Positions 22,930-34,160 of a DNA stretch of 64,000 bases are shown here, piece by piece; within the stretch, counting starts at the first letter, position 1; every line of letters begins with the position of its first letter. The notes under the pieces are model-generated. The model ran no database searches, was not told the DNA's origin, and saw only the letters and a program-made list of their open reading frames with translations. This stretch comes from Tilletiopsis washingtonensis (taxonomy: Eukaryota > Basidiomycota > Exobasidiomycetes > Entylomatales): assembly GCF_003144115.1 (NCBI RefSeq), contig NW_020312009.1, positions 277,844 through 341,843 on the forward strand, written 5' to 3'. The translations under genes were made by a program, and so were the position numbers.

Positions 22930-24555
22930 CTATGAGCGCGCGGCCTTCTCGGCCTTCTCCTTGGCGAGCGACTCGGACGTGGCGCCCTGCTTGGCGGCCG
23001 TCTCGCACACGTAGCCCTTCCAGCGCCAGGCGGGGATCTTCTTCTCGTACAGCTCGTCGATCTCGGGGAACGACCGGCCGGCCGTCTCGGGCAGGAGGAA
23101 GATCGACATGACGAAGACGCAGAGCACGCAGCCGGCGAAGATGAGGTACGTCTTGGCGCCGAGGTTGGCGCCGTCGGCGCTCGTGAGCTGCGGCACGGCG
23201 AACGTGGTGATCACAGCCGTCGTCTGCCCCCAGCCCACCGCATACGAGAGCGTCGGGTTGCGAAGACGCTGCGTCGGGATCTCCGAGGGGAGCAGGAGCG
23301 AGATCGAGTAGAAGCTGGCGGTCCAGACGAAGTTGAAGATGAACGAGAAGGCGGCGACGGCCTTGACGGGGCCCATGCCCTTGTCGGTGAAGAAGGCGCT
23401 CGTGCCGGCGGCGACGTCGAGGAGGAAGAGGACGACGAAGCCGCAGAGGGCGACGGAGCGGCGGCCCCAGAGGTCGAGGGCGAAGGGCGCGACGAGCGCG
23501 CCTGCCAGCTGGCACACGGCGGCGACGACCGACAGCACGAATGGGTCTCCGGCGCCGAGCTGCGTGAGGAAGACGGTGGCGTACGTCGTCGAGAGGATGA
23601 TGCCAGAGATCTGGTTGAGCGAGAAGAAGGAGCCGGCGACGAGGGTGCGCTTAAGGTTGGTCCCCTTGAAGATGTCCATGAACGACGTCTCGGCGGCGGT
23701 CGCGCGGCGGTTCTCCTCGCCGACGATCATCATGTCGAGCTCGCCGTTGATCTCCTCCTGCGAGTAGGAGCGGATCTTGGAGAGGCAGGCGCGCGCATCC
23801 TCGATGCGGTCGCGCGTCACGAGCGAGAGCGGCGACTCGGACGCGAAGATCGTGAGGCAGATGAGCGTGAAGGGCAGCGCGCACTGCACGATGAGCGGAA
23901 TGTCGTAGCACCAGCGCGTGTTGCGGAACTGGCTCTCGGACGCCCAGCAGATGATGACGGAGATGACCGAGGCGGTGATGGTGAACAGGTTGTTGAGCGC
24001 CACGGAGCGGCCGCGGAGCGAGGGCACGACGAGGTCGCCAAGGTAGCCGGGCGCCACGGCCGTGGCGACGCCGTACGAGAGCGCGTTCCAGAAGCGGCCG
24101 CCGACGAAGGCGCCAAAGTTGGGCGCAAAGAGCTGCAGGAACACGGCGGGCAGGCTGAAGACGTAGGCGCCAAGCAGCGTGCGCTTGCGGCCGAAGCGCG
24201 TCTGCAGCGGCGTCGAGAACAGAGCGCCGAAGATTGTTGCGGTTAGGGGCACGGAGAAGAGAATGCTCTGGTTCGAGGCCGTGAAAACGAATTCGCCCGT
24301 CTTGGGATTAGGGCCCTGCATCTTGTCGACGAAGGAGTGCATCGAGGCGATGGGTCCGATGATCGAATTCTCGATGCCAAACATGCAGCCAGACAGGCCG
24401 ATGACGACGCACGAGTAGACCATCCATGCGTTCCAGCCAGTGACGGCCGACGCCGTCTCGACGCGTGCGCCGCTCTGCTGCTCGTGCATCGAGGCGTCGG
24501 AGCTGTGCAGGTCGAGGCCGTGCTTCTCGTCGATGCTGTCGGCCTTGTGCGACAT
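22930..24555 (-). CDS. Sugar:H+ symporter-type MFS transporter
   Basis: Plasma-membrane carrier of the sugar porter family (MFS), 541 aa, intronless, ATG at 24553-24555. About twelve hydrophobic segments are present. Diagnostic motifs: TRFGRKR in the loop between helices 2 and 3, ASESPLSLV at the PESPR position, FFSLNQISGIIL at the QxxG helix, DLWGRRSV in the repeated loop of the second half, and LPETAGRSFPEIDELYEKK at the PETKG site. The large central loop includes RIEDARACLSKIRSY. The overall look is like fungal alpha-glucoside/sucrose carriers rather than small hexose carriers, but substrate cannot be read from sequence. It is divergent from the GH32 gene across 2.4 kb, with a TATA-like box and a minisatellite in its own leader, and convergent with regulator 1. 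Lack of introns contrasts with most neighbours. Confidence 0.9.
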   Translation of the reverse strand: MSHKADSIDEKHGLDLHSSDASMHEQQSGARVETASAVTGWNAWMVYSCVVIGLSGCMFGIENSIIGPIASMHSFVDKMQGPNPKTGEFVFTASNQSILFSVPLTATIFGALFSTPLQTRFGRKRTLLGAYVFSLPAVFLQLFAPNFGAFVGGRFWNALSYGVATAVAPGYLGDLVVPSLRGRSVALNNLFTITASVISVIICWASESQFRNTRWCYDIPLIVQCALPFTLICLTIFASESPLSLVTRDRIEDARACLSKIRSYSQEEINGELDMMIVGEENRRATAAETSFMDIFKGTNLKRTLVAGSFFSLNQISGIILSTTYATVFLTQLGAGDPFVLSVVAAVCQLAGALVAPFALDLWGRRSVALCGFVVLFLLDVAAGTSAFFTDKGMGPVKAVAAFSFIFNFVWTASFYSISLLLPSEIPTQRLRNPTLSYAVGWGQTTAVITTFAVPQLTSADGANLGAKTYLIFAGCVLCVFVMSIFLLPETAGRSFPEIDELYEKKIPAWRWKGYVCETAAKQGATSESLAKEKAEKAARS

Positions 24556-24620
24556 GGCGGACGAGTGGCGGGTGGCGGGGTGAGAAGAGGAGTGCCGCGA
24601 GCGGTGCTTGAGGTGGGCTG

Positions 24621-24711
24621 CGGTGAGGCAGAGGCGGGTGCGGTGAGGCAGAGGCGGGTGCGGTGAGGCAGAGGCGGGTGCGGTGAGGCAGAGGCGGGTG
24701 GGGTGAGGCAG
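24621..24711. repeat. 20-bp minisatellite in the transporter's upstream leader
   Basis: Four perfect tandem copies of the 20-mer CGGTGAGGCAGAGGCGGGTG (24621-24700), then a partial degenerate copy to about 24711. On the transcribed (minus) strand it is a pyrimidine-rich CACC/CTGCC repeat. It lies between the TATA-like box at 24761 and the ATG at 24555, so it is probably in the 5' UTR. Confidence 0.9.
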
Positions 24712-24760
24712 GATGAGGTGTGGTGGTGAGCGGGACGACTGGCAGACGGAGCGGCCGCTT

Positions 24761-24767
24761 CTTATAG
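24761..24767 (-). promoter_or_regulatory. TATA-like box of the transporter gene
   Basis: CTATAAG on the minus strand about 206 bp before the transporter ATG, in otherwise GC-rich DNA. Placement would put the tandem repeat in the 5' leader. Confidence 0.45.
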
Positions 24768-26922
24768 ACGACGAGGCGCGACGAGCCGACCCCGTGGGGA
24801 GCACGCGGGGAAGGCCAGGCAATGCGGAGGGAGATGGGAATAGAGACGCTGGGCCGCCGTGCCTGGCTGCTGCTGCCGCTCTGGGTGCTGCTGCGTCGTG
24901 TGATGCGCTGTGCGACGACGGCGTCGGTGGGCCCTCGGTCTGGGCAGCGAGCGGCCAGGCGGAGATGTGCTGCGTGGTGCTTGCGAGAGGGTTGAGCGCG
25001 GGGCGCAGGAGACGCTCCTGAGCCTCCTCTGCGGGGGTGCCTGAGTGCGGTGCCGCAGTGCCGGCGCTGCGCCCGTCTGGGCTCTGGAGCTGGGCCTTGG
25101 TGCTCCTGTCTTGCGTCGCCCGCCGAGGAGAAGGCCTGCTGCTGCTTGCTTGCTTTCTGCTTGCTGCGCCCGAGGAAGGCGCGCGGCGAGAATGGGGAGC
25201 GCAGGCAGGCTGGCGCACCCGCCGCGAGGCCGAAGCGAGTGGCGCGCGCCTGGCGTGACAGCCGAGGTCTGGGCACCTCGCCAGTGTCCGGCACGCGCGA
25301 AAATCTCGCCGAAGGGCCCGCACCCGGCGCCGCATCTCGCTGCGCTCGCCCGCTGTCAGCCGCCGCGCGATGCGGGGCAGCGCGCGTGGCGCCGCTCTTC
25401 CCGCGCCCGCAGCCAGCAGTCACCGCGGCGCGTGCCGTGCCGCCGCGCCTGCTTGGCAGCACCGCACCTCTTCCTCCCACTCTCACTCCCGCCTCGCCCC
25501 CTCACGTGCTGGCATGCAGCGCCGAGCCTGCACCGAGCGCGCCCCGGTACCGCTCGCCCGCTCCCGCCGCTCGGCCGTGTGCCGTCATGCGGAGCCCCGC
25601 GAATGAGCGCTCGGACACGCTGCGCTGTGTGTTCCTGCGTCGCTCGTCTTACCGCGCAGTTGGAAGATGCGCCTCGTCTTCGCGGTCGTGTGGCCCAGAC
25701 GCCATCGCGGGGAACGGCTAGGGCTGGGCGCAGGGTTCACTTGCGCTACGCCCCTGATGGCCGCGCCCGACTGAGCACTTGGCGTCACGCTGCATACATT
25801 GCGCCTCGCTGCCTCTGGGCCCGACTCCTATGTCCAAAAGCAGGCCTCGGCTACACGAAAAAGTCGAAGGGGACTCGAGGCTCTCGCTGAGGGCGCTGAC
25901 TGACCGGACCTCGCGAGCCGAGCGTGGAGAGCGCTCCTGAGGGCCGAGGGCGGAGTCAATCCGCCCGTCGCAACCGATGGCTCCAAGGTGCAGAAGCCAG
26001 GCTCGATCGGCGGCAAAGCAAAGGCAGCGCCGTGGAGCGGCCAAGAGTAGGCAGCAGCAGCTCAGCGCGAGGCAGAGCGGCGATCGCGGGCCTTGGCCGC
26101 TTCTCGGCAAGACTTGCCGCGCCTCCAAGGCAGCTGCTTGCCGCGGCTTCACGCCTGGCTGGGAGCCACGCTGCGCGAGGGAGAGGAGAGGCAGATGCCG
26201 GACGCGCTCGGTTTGCGCTCGGCGCGTGCCTTGCGCTGCGCCGAGGCATGCCCGTGGCGCCGATCTCGGAGCTGCGCTGCGGGCCAACAAGCTCAAGGTG
26301 AAGGCTCTTCGGCGGCCGCTGCCTCTCTCTCTGGAGGCTGAGCGGCCGGAGAAGCGCTGCTGCTTGTGCTCGCTGCAGCGCTGATGCCGCTGCCTGATGC
26401 TTCCAGCTTCGCGCATGTCCGAGGCTCCTCCTGGCCCCTCACCCCGCGGGCCCCCGCATCGGCGTCGCTCGGCGCAGGCAAATGAGGCCGAGGCGCAGGC
26501 CAGGCGCGGTGCTCCCCTGTGCGGCACTTCGACTCGCAGCGCCCAAGCAGCATTCAGCTGGCCGAGCTGCGCCGAGACAGAGTGCTGCTCCTGCTCCTGT
26601 GGCAACGCCCCTGCCACGTCTTCGCTGCTGGCCGGAAGAGAGCGTAGAGGAGGCGAGACGACACGGCACCGAGACGGAGCCGGGCGCGGCGGGCGCACTC
26701 CTCTTGGCTGCGGGAAGGCGGGCGTGAGGCGCCGCGGCCGCGCGCGCTGAGACGCCGGGCGCGCTCCGACGCGGCGGCGCGCCTTGGCCTTGCGTCCCGT
26801 CTGCTCCTCGCCGGCAATCTGCTGCCCGCTGCCTGCGCCGCCCTCTCACTCCCCATGGGCAGCGCACCTCGTCCGCCGCCGCAGCCGCCGCCCGGAGCAG
26901 CAGAAACCGCGGCAGCCGCAGC

Positions 26923-26929
26923 TATAAGG
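26923..26929 (+). promoter_or_regulatory. TATA-like box of the GH32 gene
   Basis: TATAAGG about 75 bp upstream of the chosen ATG at 27002. It also argues against the in-frame ATGs at 26855 and 26938, which lie upstream of or within about 10 bp of it. Confidence 0.5.
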
Positions 26930-27001
26930 CCTGCCATGGCCTCGCTCCGCCCACGCTCCCTCTCCCGCTCCGACGCTCCAGCCGCACACCCATCCGCCGC
27001 C

Positions 27002-29196
27002 ATGCTCGTCGCCTCACGCCCCAATGCCACGCCCGCGTCGCCGACGCTCAAGGCGCCGCGCACCCGTCTCTCCATCCCGCCGCTCGATGCCGCAGCCAGC
27101 GGTAGCAGCAGCCAGACCGCGCCGCAGCCCCTCGCCGCTCCTGCGCCTGCATCCGCCGCTGCTGCTGCCACTGCCGCACCTGACGCCGCCGCCTCTGCCG
27201 CTGCGTTCGCGCGCTTCCGGCCCACCAGCCACTTCCTCGCGCCGCGCGGCTGGATGAACGACCCCTCGGGGCCCTCGTGGGACCCCGTGGCACAGCGCCA
27301 CCAGCTCTTCTACGAGTGGAACCCGCGCGGCTCGACGTGGGGCCACATGAGCTGGGGCCGCGCACATGCGCCGAGCCTCGCCGGCCCCTGGACGCACGAC
27401 AACCTGCACGACGAGCAGGGCAAGGACCAGCCGGTGCTCGAGCCTAAGGCGCCGTGGGACTGCGAGGGCATCTGTGAGTGTGCTGGAGTGTGCCGATAGT
27501 GGAGAGAGAGCGCAAGGAGAGGACGGCGGCAGCAGCAGCGGCGGCGGGAGAGATCAGGCTGGCACAGCGGAGAGCGCAGCAGAGGCAGCGAGGGAGTACG
27601 GGATGCCGCAGAGACCCTCCACGACTGCAGCTGTGCATCGGCTGACACAACCCAGTCACCGGCTGCGTCGTCACGCACGGCCCCGCCGGCGAGGCACACC
27701 TGCAGACGGCCATCTACACGGCCGTGTCGGCGCTGCCCATTCACTTCTCGCGCGCATACAACCGCGGCTGCGAGAAGCTGGCGCTGGCGACGTCGGCCGA
27801 CGGCGGCAAGACGTGGGAGCGCAGCAGCACGCTCGTGCTGCCCGGCCCGCCCGACGGCATCGACGTGCTCTCGTGGCGCGACCCGTACGTGGCGCCGTGG
27901 CCTGAGATGGACGCGCTCTTCGGCACCGCGCCCGACACGCACTACCACGGCATGATTGCCGGCAGCGTGCCCGGCGTCGGGCCGCGCCTCTTCCTCTACC
28001 GCATCCCGCGCACGCAGCTCGGCAGCTGGACGTTCCTCGGCACGCTCGGCGAGTTCGGCTTCAACGAGTCGCTGCCCGGCGCGCCGTGGAGCGGCGAGCT
28101 GGGCCGCAACTGGGAGGTGGGCATGTTCTTCACGCTGCGCGCCGCGTCGGGCCGCAGCACGCAGTACGTGCTGCTCAACGTCGAGGGCTGCCTGCTCGAC
28201 GAGCCGGCGCGCCACCCCATGTGGCTCGCGTGCAGCTTCGACGCCGACGCCGCGGGCAAGGCGCGCATGCTGCCGCAGGCCAGCGCGCTCCTCGACGACG
28301 GCTGCGGCTACGCCAGCTCCAGCTTCCTGGATCCTACGACGGGACGGCGCATGATGTGGACGTGGGTCACCGAGGACGACCTGCCCGAGGCGCACTACGA
28401 GCCGCAGGGCTGGAGCGGCTGCATGTCGCTGCCGCGCGAGCTCTTCCAGCTCGATATCCCGCACGTCACCGGCGCGCTGCACACGCCGCTCAAGGACATC
28501 GGCAGCTTCTCGCTCGAGACGCAGAGCGACGGCACGGCGCTCGTGTCGACGCTCGGCATCCGCCTCGGCGACGAGGTCGTGCGCCTGCGCGAGGGCGCTG
28601 CGCGCCGCTGCAACGCCGAGACGCATGTGCTTAGCGACGCCTCGCTGCGCCTGCCCGTCGCCTCGCGCTCGTGGGAGCTGTGCGCCACGGTCAAGGTCGA
28701 CGACGCCACCAAGAGCGTCGGCATCGTCTTTGCACACAACGACTGTGAGTAGCGGTCGCTGCGACCGTGCAGCATCTGCTAACCTGTTTGGACAGCCCTG
28801 TCGCAGCGCTCCAGCATCGCCTTCCACCCGGCGCAGGAGCGCCTCATCGTCGACCGCACGCACTCGACCAAGTTCGACGCCGGCATCAAGACGACGCCCA
28901 TCTCCAGCCCGCTGACGCTGCTGCGCACGCGTGCGGCCGCCGGCGCGCCCGAGGAGCAGGAGTTGCTGCGTCTGCGCGTCGTCTGCGACAACTCCGTCGT
29001 CGAGGTCTTTGCCAACGACCGCCTGGCGCTCGCCACGCGCATCTACCCCGACGACGCCGCGTCCGTCGGCCTCTCGCTCTTCGCCGAGGGCAAGGCCGCC
29101 TTTGAGACGCTCGACGTCTGGGAGGGCCTGGCGGGCGCCTTTGAGGCGCCCCGGCCCGCCAACCCGGCCGCCAAGGCCGCGCGTCACCACCTCTAG
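27002..29196 (+). CDS. GH32 beta-fructofuranosidase (invertase/inulinase type), no signal peptide
   Basis: Retaining glycoside hydrolase of family 32, cleaving beta-fructosides such as sucrose. Protein of 653 aa, exons 27002-27473, 27656-28744, 28796-29196. The first ~70 residues are Ala/Pro/Ser-rich with no hydrophobic signal core. GWMNDPSG holds the nucleophile Asp (about 87), VLSWRDPYVAPWP the transition-state Asp (about 233), and GRNWEVGMFF the acid/base Glu (about 311). The spaced motif WDCEGIFTGC follows the first blade. The C-terminal beta-sandwich (RLRVVCDNSVVEVFANDRLA) is typical. The motif wording resembles the fungal intracellular invertase subgroup (Aspergillus SucB-like), from memory. 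Start at 27002 chosen because a TATA-like box lies 75 bp upstream. Intron 1 (182 bp) is long for this window. Divergent from the transporter, which suggests import and then cytosolic cleavage. Confidence 0.92.
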
Positions 29197-29460
29197 ACTT
29201 GCTCCTCTGCCCTGCTCCCGAGCCCCGCCGCTTTTACACACGCCATCACCCACGACCTCACACGACCCACACGCCCCTCATCTGCTCATGTCACACGACG
29301 CGTTCACAATGCTAGAGTTACAGTTCGTCAGCGTTACAGAGGTGTGGATCGGAGGGTGAGGCTGGACGGCGGCGGCAGCATGGACAGAAGGGCGGATGAG
29401 GCGGCACGTCATGTCTACGCGTGAAGCGGACCCCGGGAGAGGCACTGTCTTGATGCTCGC

Positions 29461-32400
29461 TCATTGGCCCGCGACGCCGAGCTCGTTGAGCAGCGCCTGC
29501 AGGGCCTGCGAGCCCCACGCTTGCGGCGTGTCCTGGAGCTCGGCGATGTTCGCGCGGATGCGCTCGAGGTAGGGATGCTTGCCGTCGAGGAATTTGCGCA
29601 GCTGGTGAGGACGGTCAGCATAGGCTGCAGCAGATGTCAGCTGCACGCGACAACGCACCAGCACCACAAAGTCCTGCAGGATCTCCGCTGTGTCGCAGAG
29701 CAGCGTCGCCGCACCCGGCGGCCGCAGCGCCGGCGGAGATGCCTGGTTCGGCGAGTGGGCGACGCCGCTGCCGTGTGTGCCGCGCGTGGCGCGTGAGGCC
29801 GCGCTTTCGCTGATGGCGCGCGCAATCGCCTCGTCCTTGCAGAGCAGCACCAGTGTGCTCGCCAAGTCGTACTGAAGAGAGAGCTGTCAGTCGATGCTCT
29901 GCCAATGCGCGATACCGGAGCACGCACCAGTTTGAGAGCAAAGCCCACGCCGTGCGCCTCCATCGACGCGAGCGACAGGCTGTTGCAGATCTCGAGCGTG
30001 CTGCGCGCCAGGGAGAGCGCGTGGTCCACTCTGAGCGGCTCCTCGGCGTCGTCGATGCTCAGCAGCCCGTGGCTGAGCGAGATAAGCCACGCGCGGTTCG
30101 CCAGCCAGGCGCGAGTGATCTCGTAGTCGGCCTTTTGCACCTGGCTGCGCGCGAATGGCAAGGTCGCGCCGCCGAGTGTCGAGCTGCGTGGCCGCGCAGA
30201 CGTGTAGACTTCGTCGCTGCGGCTCGGCCCGGCACTGTCGCTGCTTCCGGCGCGCTGCGATCCGTAGCCTTGGTCCTCTGCACCCTTCATGAATGCTCCA
30301 TGCAGCTCGAGGGCCTTCTCGCGCGTGAAGTTGCGACATGCCTTGCCCGCGCACTTGCCCAAGACTGCACAAAGCGCTCGTCAGCAGCGCGTAACGCGGC
30401 ACAGAGCGCATGCACTCACAGCAGTCGACGAATGCCTCGTCCACCGTGTCGAAGAGGCAAAGCTGCAGGTCTGGGAAGTCGGCGAGCTCTTTGAGGCCGA
30501 GCTTGGCGCGCAGCGAGGCCGTGCGCGCGCGCGGGTTGCCCGTGAGAGTGATAGGATGGCCGTACTGCAGTGCATAGGCACTGCAAGCGCAAAGTCAGCC
30601 AGCGAAGGACAGTCCGTTCTCTGCACCTTACCGCTCGGTGATAGCAAGTAGCCAGTAAGTTCGGAGTCTTCTCTCTTGGTCGTCACGAGAGAGTGTTTCG
30701 TAGCTGGAAGGCTCATGGAGCTTCGCCAGATGGCCGAGCGTCACGGCCTCTCGGAGGCGATACCATGCCGCGCCGTGGATGCCTGCGGGTGCGTGCGTGT
30801 CAGTCAATGCCCAAACTGTGCAATTCGCAGCAAGAAACACTGACCCAGGGCGAAGCACGAGGCGAAGAAGAAGAACGACGTGCATGTGGACTCCAGAGTT
30901 GGCTCCTCGCCCAGGAAGAGGCCGCCGCGCAGTCTGTTGGCTTCTTCGAGCAAGCTGATAGCCTTGCGTCTTCGCCGCCGCGCCGAGGTCCGGTCCGTTG
31001 TGTCCTGCCCTTGAATCGCAACCAACGCACTCATCGCCAGCAGCATCGCGCCGAATTGCGGGTTCGTGTGATGGTGATCTTTGTCCAATCGGCCGAAGAG
31101 GTAGGCCCGTGAAAAGACGGGCATGACTGCAAGAAGAGAGCATCAGGCAAGGTGAAGGCGAAGCGCAGACGAGATGCACGCACTGCCTGAAAGCCGCTCG
31201 TAGAACAAGCTGAGCACCGGTATCAGCACGGAGTCCGAGAGCGCGTGCGGCTCATCGGGACCGGCAGAGGACGAGCTCGTGTCTTCGAACTGCGAGCCGC
31301 TCGGCGCCTGGCTGCCTGCTCTGAGCGCATCGAAAGAGACGGGCTGGCCGCCTGGGTTGAGACTGCCGAGCGCATCGAGCATCGTGGCCGAGCCGTCGCC
31401 GGCGACGAGCGGGAAGCTGCCGGCGCCGTGCGGGCCCCACATGAGCGCGTCGAGGTCCAGCGAGTCGGGTGCGCCCAGCAGCGAGTCGGCCAGCGACGTT
31501 GTTAGGCCTGGCAGGCGATAGGTGGCGCCCATGCTCGGGTCGAAGTTGTACATGCCCATCGGCTGCTGGCCCGCGTCCATGCCACCGGCATTCGGCGGCG
31601 CGCCGTAGTACTGGCCCTGCTGCTGGTGCTGCTGGTGCTGTGATGGCTGCCGTCCCATGAACTGATCTACAAACGAGGCGCCAGGCGATGGCGGCATGCC
31701 AGAGAAGCCCGGCGGACTGCCTGCGTACGCGGCTGCACCCTGTGCATGCGGGTAGTGGCCCGGCTGCAGAGGCTGCGAGGGCGACGCCGGCTGGTGCTGC
31801 TGCGAGTGCGACGACGGCGTGCGGTACGGGTGGTGCCGCTCCGAGTGCGACGAGTGCGTCGAGCGCGGGCTCAGGATCGACTGTGGGCCGGGCGAGCCGG
31901 GCAAGCCATGGCCTCCACCGCTGCTGCTGCTGCCGTTCGACGGGCCTGCGCCGGAGCCGCGCATGGCATACGGCGGGAAGCTCGTCTGGTGGTGCGGCGC
32001 CGAGGCCGGGATGCCACGGAAGCGGCTGTGCGAGTCGGAGGGCGTCGAGCCCGACGGCGACGGGGCGCCGCCGCCGTGGTGCATCGCCAGCGAGCGCGGC
32101 GAGTCGGGCGGCGGCATCATCATGTGCCCGTTGCCCGGCCGCGGCGAGAAGCCGTCGCCCGGATGGCGGCCGCCAGAGCGTGGCGGCGGGCCATCGAACG
32201 GGAATGGGCCCTGCGGCTCGTGCTCCAGTCGCGCTGGCGCACCAGCCCGTGACGGCCCAGCGCCCGATGCGCCGCCGCCGTTGCTGCCACTCGCCGGGAT
32301 GCCTGCGCCGGCGGTCGCAGCAGCAAACGCAGCCACCGCAGGGTCGCTACTCTCCTCCACCTTGCTCCCGCTCCCGCTGCCGCTTGCGCTGGCACTGGCG

Positions 32401-32706
32401 CCGGCGCCTGACTCGCGCAGCATCTCGATGCGCTTGCCCGTGCTCTTGCGTGCCTGGCCTGCCTTGTGGTATGTGCAGTTGAGACCGAGGCGTGCGCAGT
32501 CTGGAGCGTAGCTGTCTCAGCATCGCGCAGCCTCGCGCTCTCGCTGCGCCGCCTCTACTCACGAGCACACGGATTCTCGTGCGAGCACTTGACCCGGCGG
32601 ATGTGGCCTGTCGCAGCGTGTCAGCCACCCGGGCAAGCTCAACACACCGCTGCGCCTACGCACAAGCATCGCACGCCGGCTGCGTCGGCTTGCGTGTGGG
32701 CGCCAT
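29461..32706 (-). CDS. Zn2Cys6 transcription factor (regulator 2)
   Basis: Binuclear zinc-cluster regulator, 929 aa, nine exons: 32664-32706, 32563-32607, 31184-32500, 30845-31126, 30632-30782, 30420-30580, 29928-30364, 29659-29871, 29461-29601. The zinc cluster is spread over the first three exons, and only correct splicing gives ACDACHIRRVKC, SHENPCAHC and ARLGLNCTYHK, i.e. Cys 12, 15, 22, 28, 31 and 38 (CX2CX6CX5CX2CX6C). A Ser/Pro/Gly/Gln-rich region follows. The fungal-specific factor domain runs from FYERLSGIMPVFSRAYLF through GIHGAAWYRLREAVTLGHLA, ERRLRTYWLLAITERAYALQ and YGHPITL. The last intron (57 bp) is in frame with no stop; I remove it on its GTGCGT donor and CTGAC branch. Convergent with GH32 (264 bp) and divergent from regulator 3, so a role in the sugar block is plausible. 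Confidence 0.87.
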
Positions 32707-34160
32707 GGCCGGCTGCTGCTTCGACGAGGTGGGCCTGCCCGATCTCGTGCGGCTGCTGCTGCGGTGGCTGCGGCCCTTTTAGCTGCTGCCAGCGCTGACG
32801 CTTCCGCCCAGATACGGCCGCCGGCGATGCGATGGCACAGCGGTGGTGGATGGAGTGCGTCGCGAGGAAGGTGCGGCGAGAGAGGCGAGGGCGCAGGCAC
32901 GCCAAGACGCGGCGGTGCGGTGGTGTCGCAGCTGCGCGCTGTGTGAGGTGGGTGTGAGGAGACGAGGCTGCGGCAGAGGCGTGCTGGACGTGGAGAAGGA
33001 GGCGCCGGCGAGAGCAACGGCTGGCCAAGCAAGCCCTCGCGCGACGGAGTCAGGCACACCGCGCTCCCGGAGCCGCAACCGGAGCTGGCCGTGTGCCTGG
33101 GCTCAGAACGCGCGCGCCGAGCCTCGCACGCGCCCGCGAGGCACGCCTCGAGTCTCGCCTCCGCCCCGCGCCGGCGCTGATCCTCGACGTCGAAGCTGCG
33201 GCTTTTTTTGCCGCGGCAGCGGGTGCTGCTGTGCCTCTCGGCGGCCCCTCTCTGCAGCACGCCCAGGCAGCTCGCAGCGGTGCGAGAATGCCGAGGTCAG
33301 CAAGGGTGCAGCGAGCGCCATCTCAACCGCGCGCCGCGAGGCGGCCGTGCGCCCGCGCCGATGTGGTGCGGGGCATCTCGAGCTCCTGGGCCGCATGACA
33401 AGCGCTCTCCCACGCTGCTTCCCGCAGCCGCCGCGCCCACTCCAGCGTCGATCGGGAATTGGAGGCTGCCCCTGAGGGCGGGCTTCTCCGTCTGACGGCC
33501 TGAAGGATGCAAGGCCGCCGGAGCTCTCGGCGAGCTCGTGTTAGCTTTCCGGGCCAGAGCTGCCATGCTCGCTGCAACTGGGCCGCTCGGTCGACAGCGA
33601 AGACGACAGCGAGCGCCAGAGGCACCCGACGCGCGCGCGCGTGCATCGGGGCGCTCGCCCGTCTCCTTCATCTCAATGTCCTGCGCAGCTGCTGTTCTGC
33701 TAGGAGGCCTGCGCACAGGTTTAGCGCAGTATCTGGGATCTTGCTGGGAGAGCAATGCTGGGTCGTCATTCCGCTCGCTGTGTCACGGGCAACGCTCATG
33801 GTCAGGCTGCAGCCACCAGGCTCGAGTCATTGACGCGGTTAAAGCACCACAGCTGGTCAGCTCGCTGATCGCACCGGCCGACCTTCATCGTCGACATCGC
33901 CAGGCATATACGCACACACACGGCTTCGTTCCTGAGTAGCTGACACTGCTCAGCAGAGGAACGAGCAAGCGCCGCGAGCCCGGGATGGAGGGCGGTGCGG
34001 GTCGGCCAGATGCTGGCGGATTTCGATTCCGCTGCTCTCCGCGCGCCGCCTTCGCCGCGTCGCGCCGCGCGCGTGAGCGGCTCGTCGCAGATCGGCCGCG
34101 ACGCGCCGAAGCGCTGCTCCCAGCCTCCACCGCCCGCCGCGCTCCGCACCCTCCGCCGCC
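32707..34160. other. Divergent promoter region of regulators 2 and 3, about 1.45 kb
   Basis: Upstream region of two zinc-cluster genes pointing away from each other. No additional gene or tRNA seen; open frames lack motifs. Confidence 0.45.

Larger units (their letters stand above)
24556..27001. other. Divergent intergenic region of transporter and GH32 genes, about 2.45 kb
   Basis: Upstream region shared by the transporter (minus) and the GH32 enzyme (plus). It contains the minisatellite, a TATA-like box on each flank, and otherwise very GC-rich sequence. No extra gene was recognised. It is the natural place for binding sites of the neighbouring zinc-cluster regulators, but CGG/CCG triplets are too common here to call any by eye. 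Confidence 0.5.

Noticed and set aside
24768-26900. Individual CGG/CCG sites as zinc-cluster binding sites, and carbon-repressor-like sites
   Set aside because: Such short GC motifs occur by chance everywhere in DNA this GC-rich; no claim possible by eye.
26855-27001. Earlier ATGs (26855, 26938) as the GH32 start
   Set aside because: They lie upstream of, or about 10 bp after, the TATA-like box; neither adds a signal peptide.
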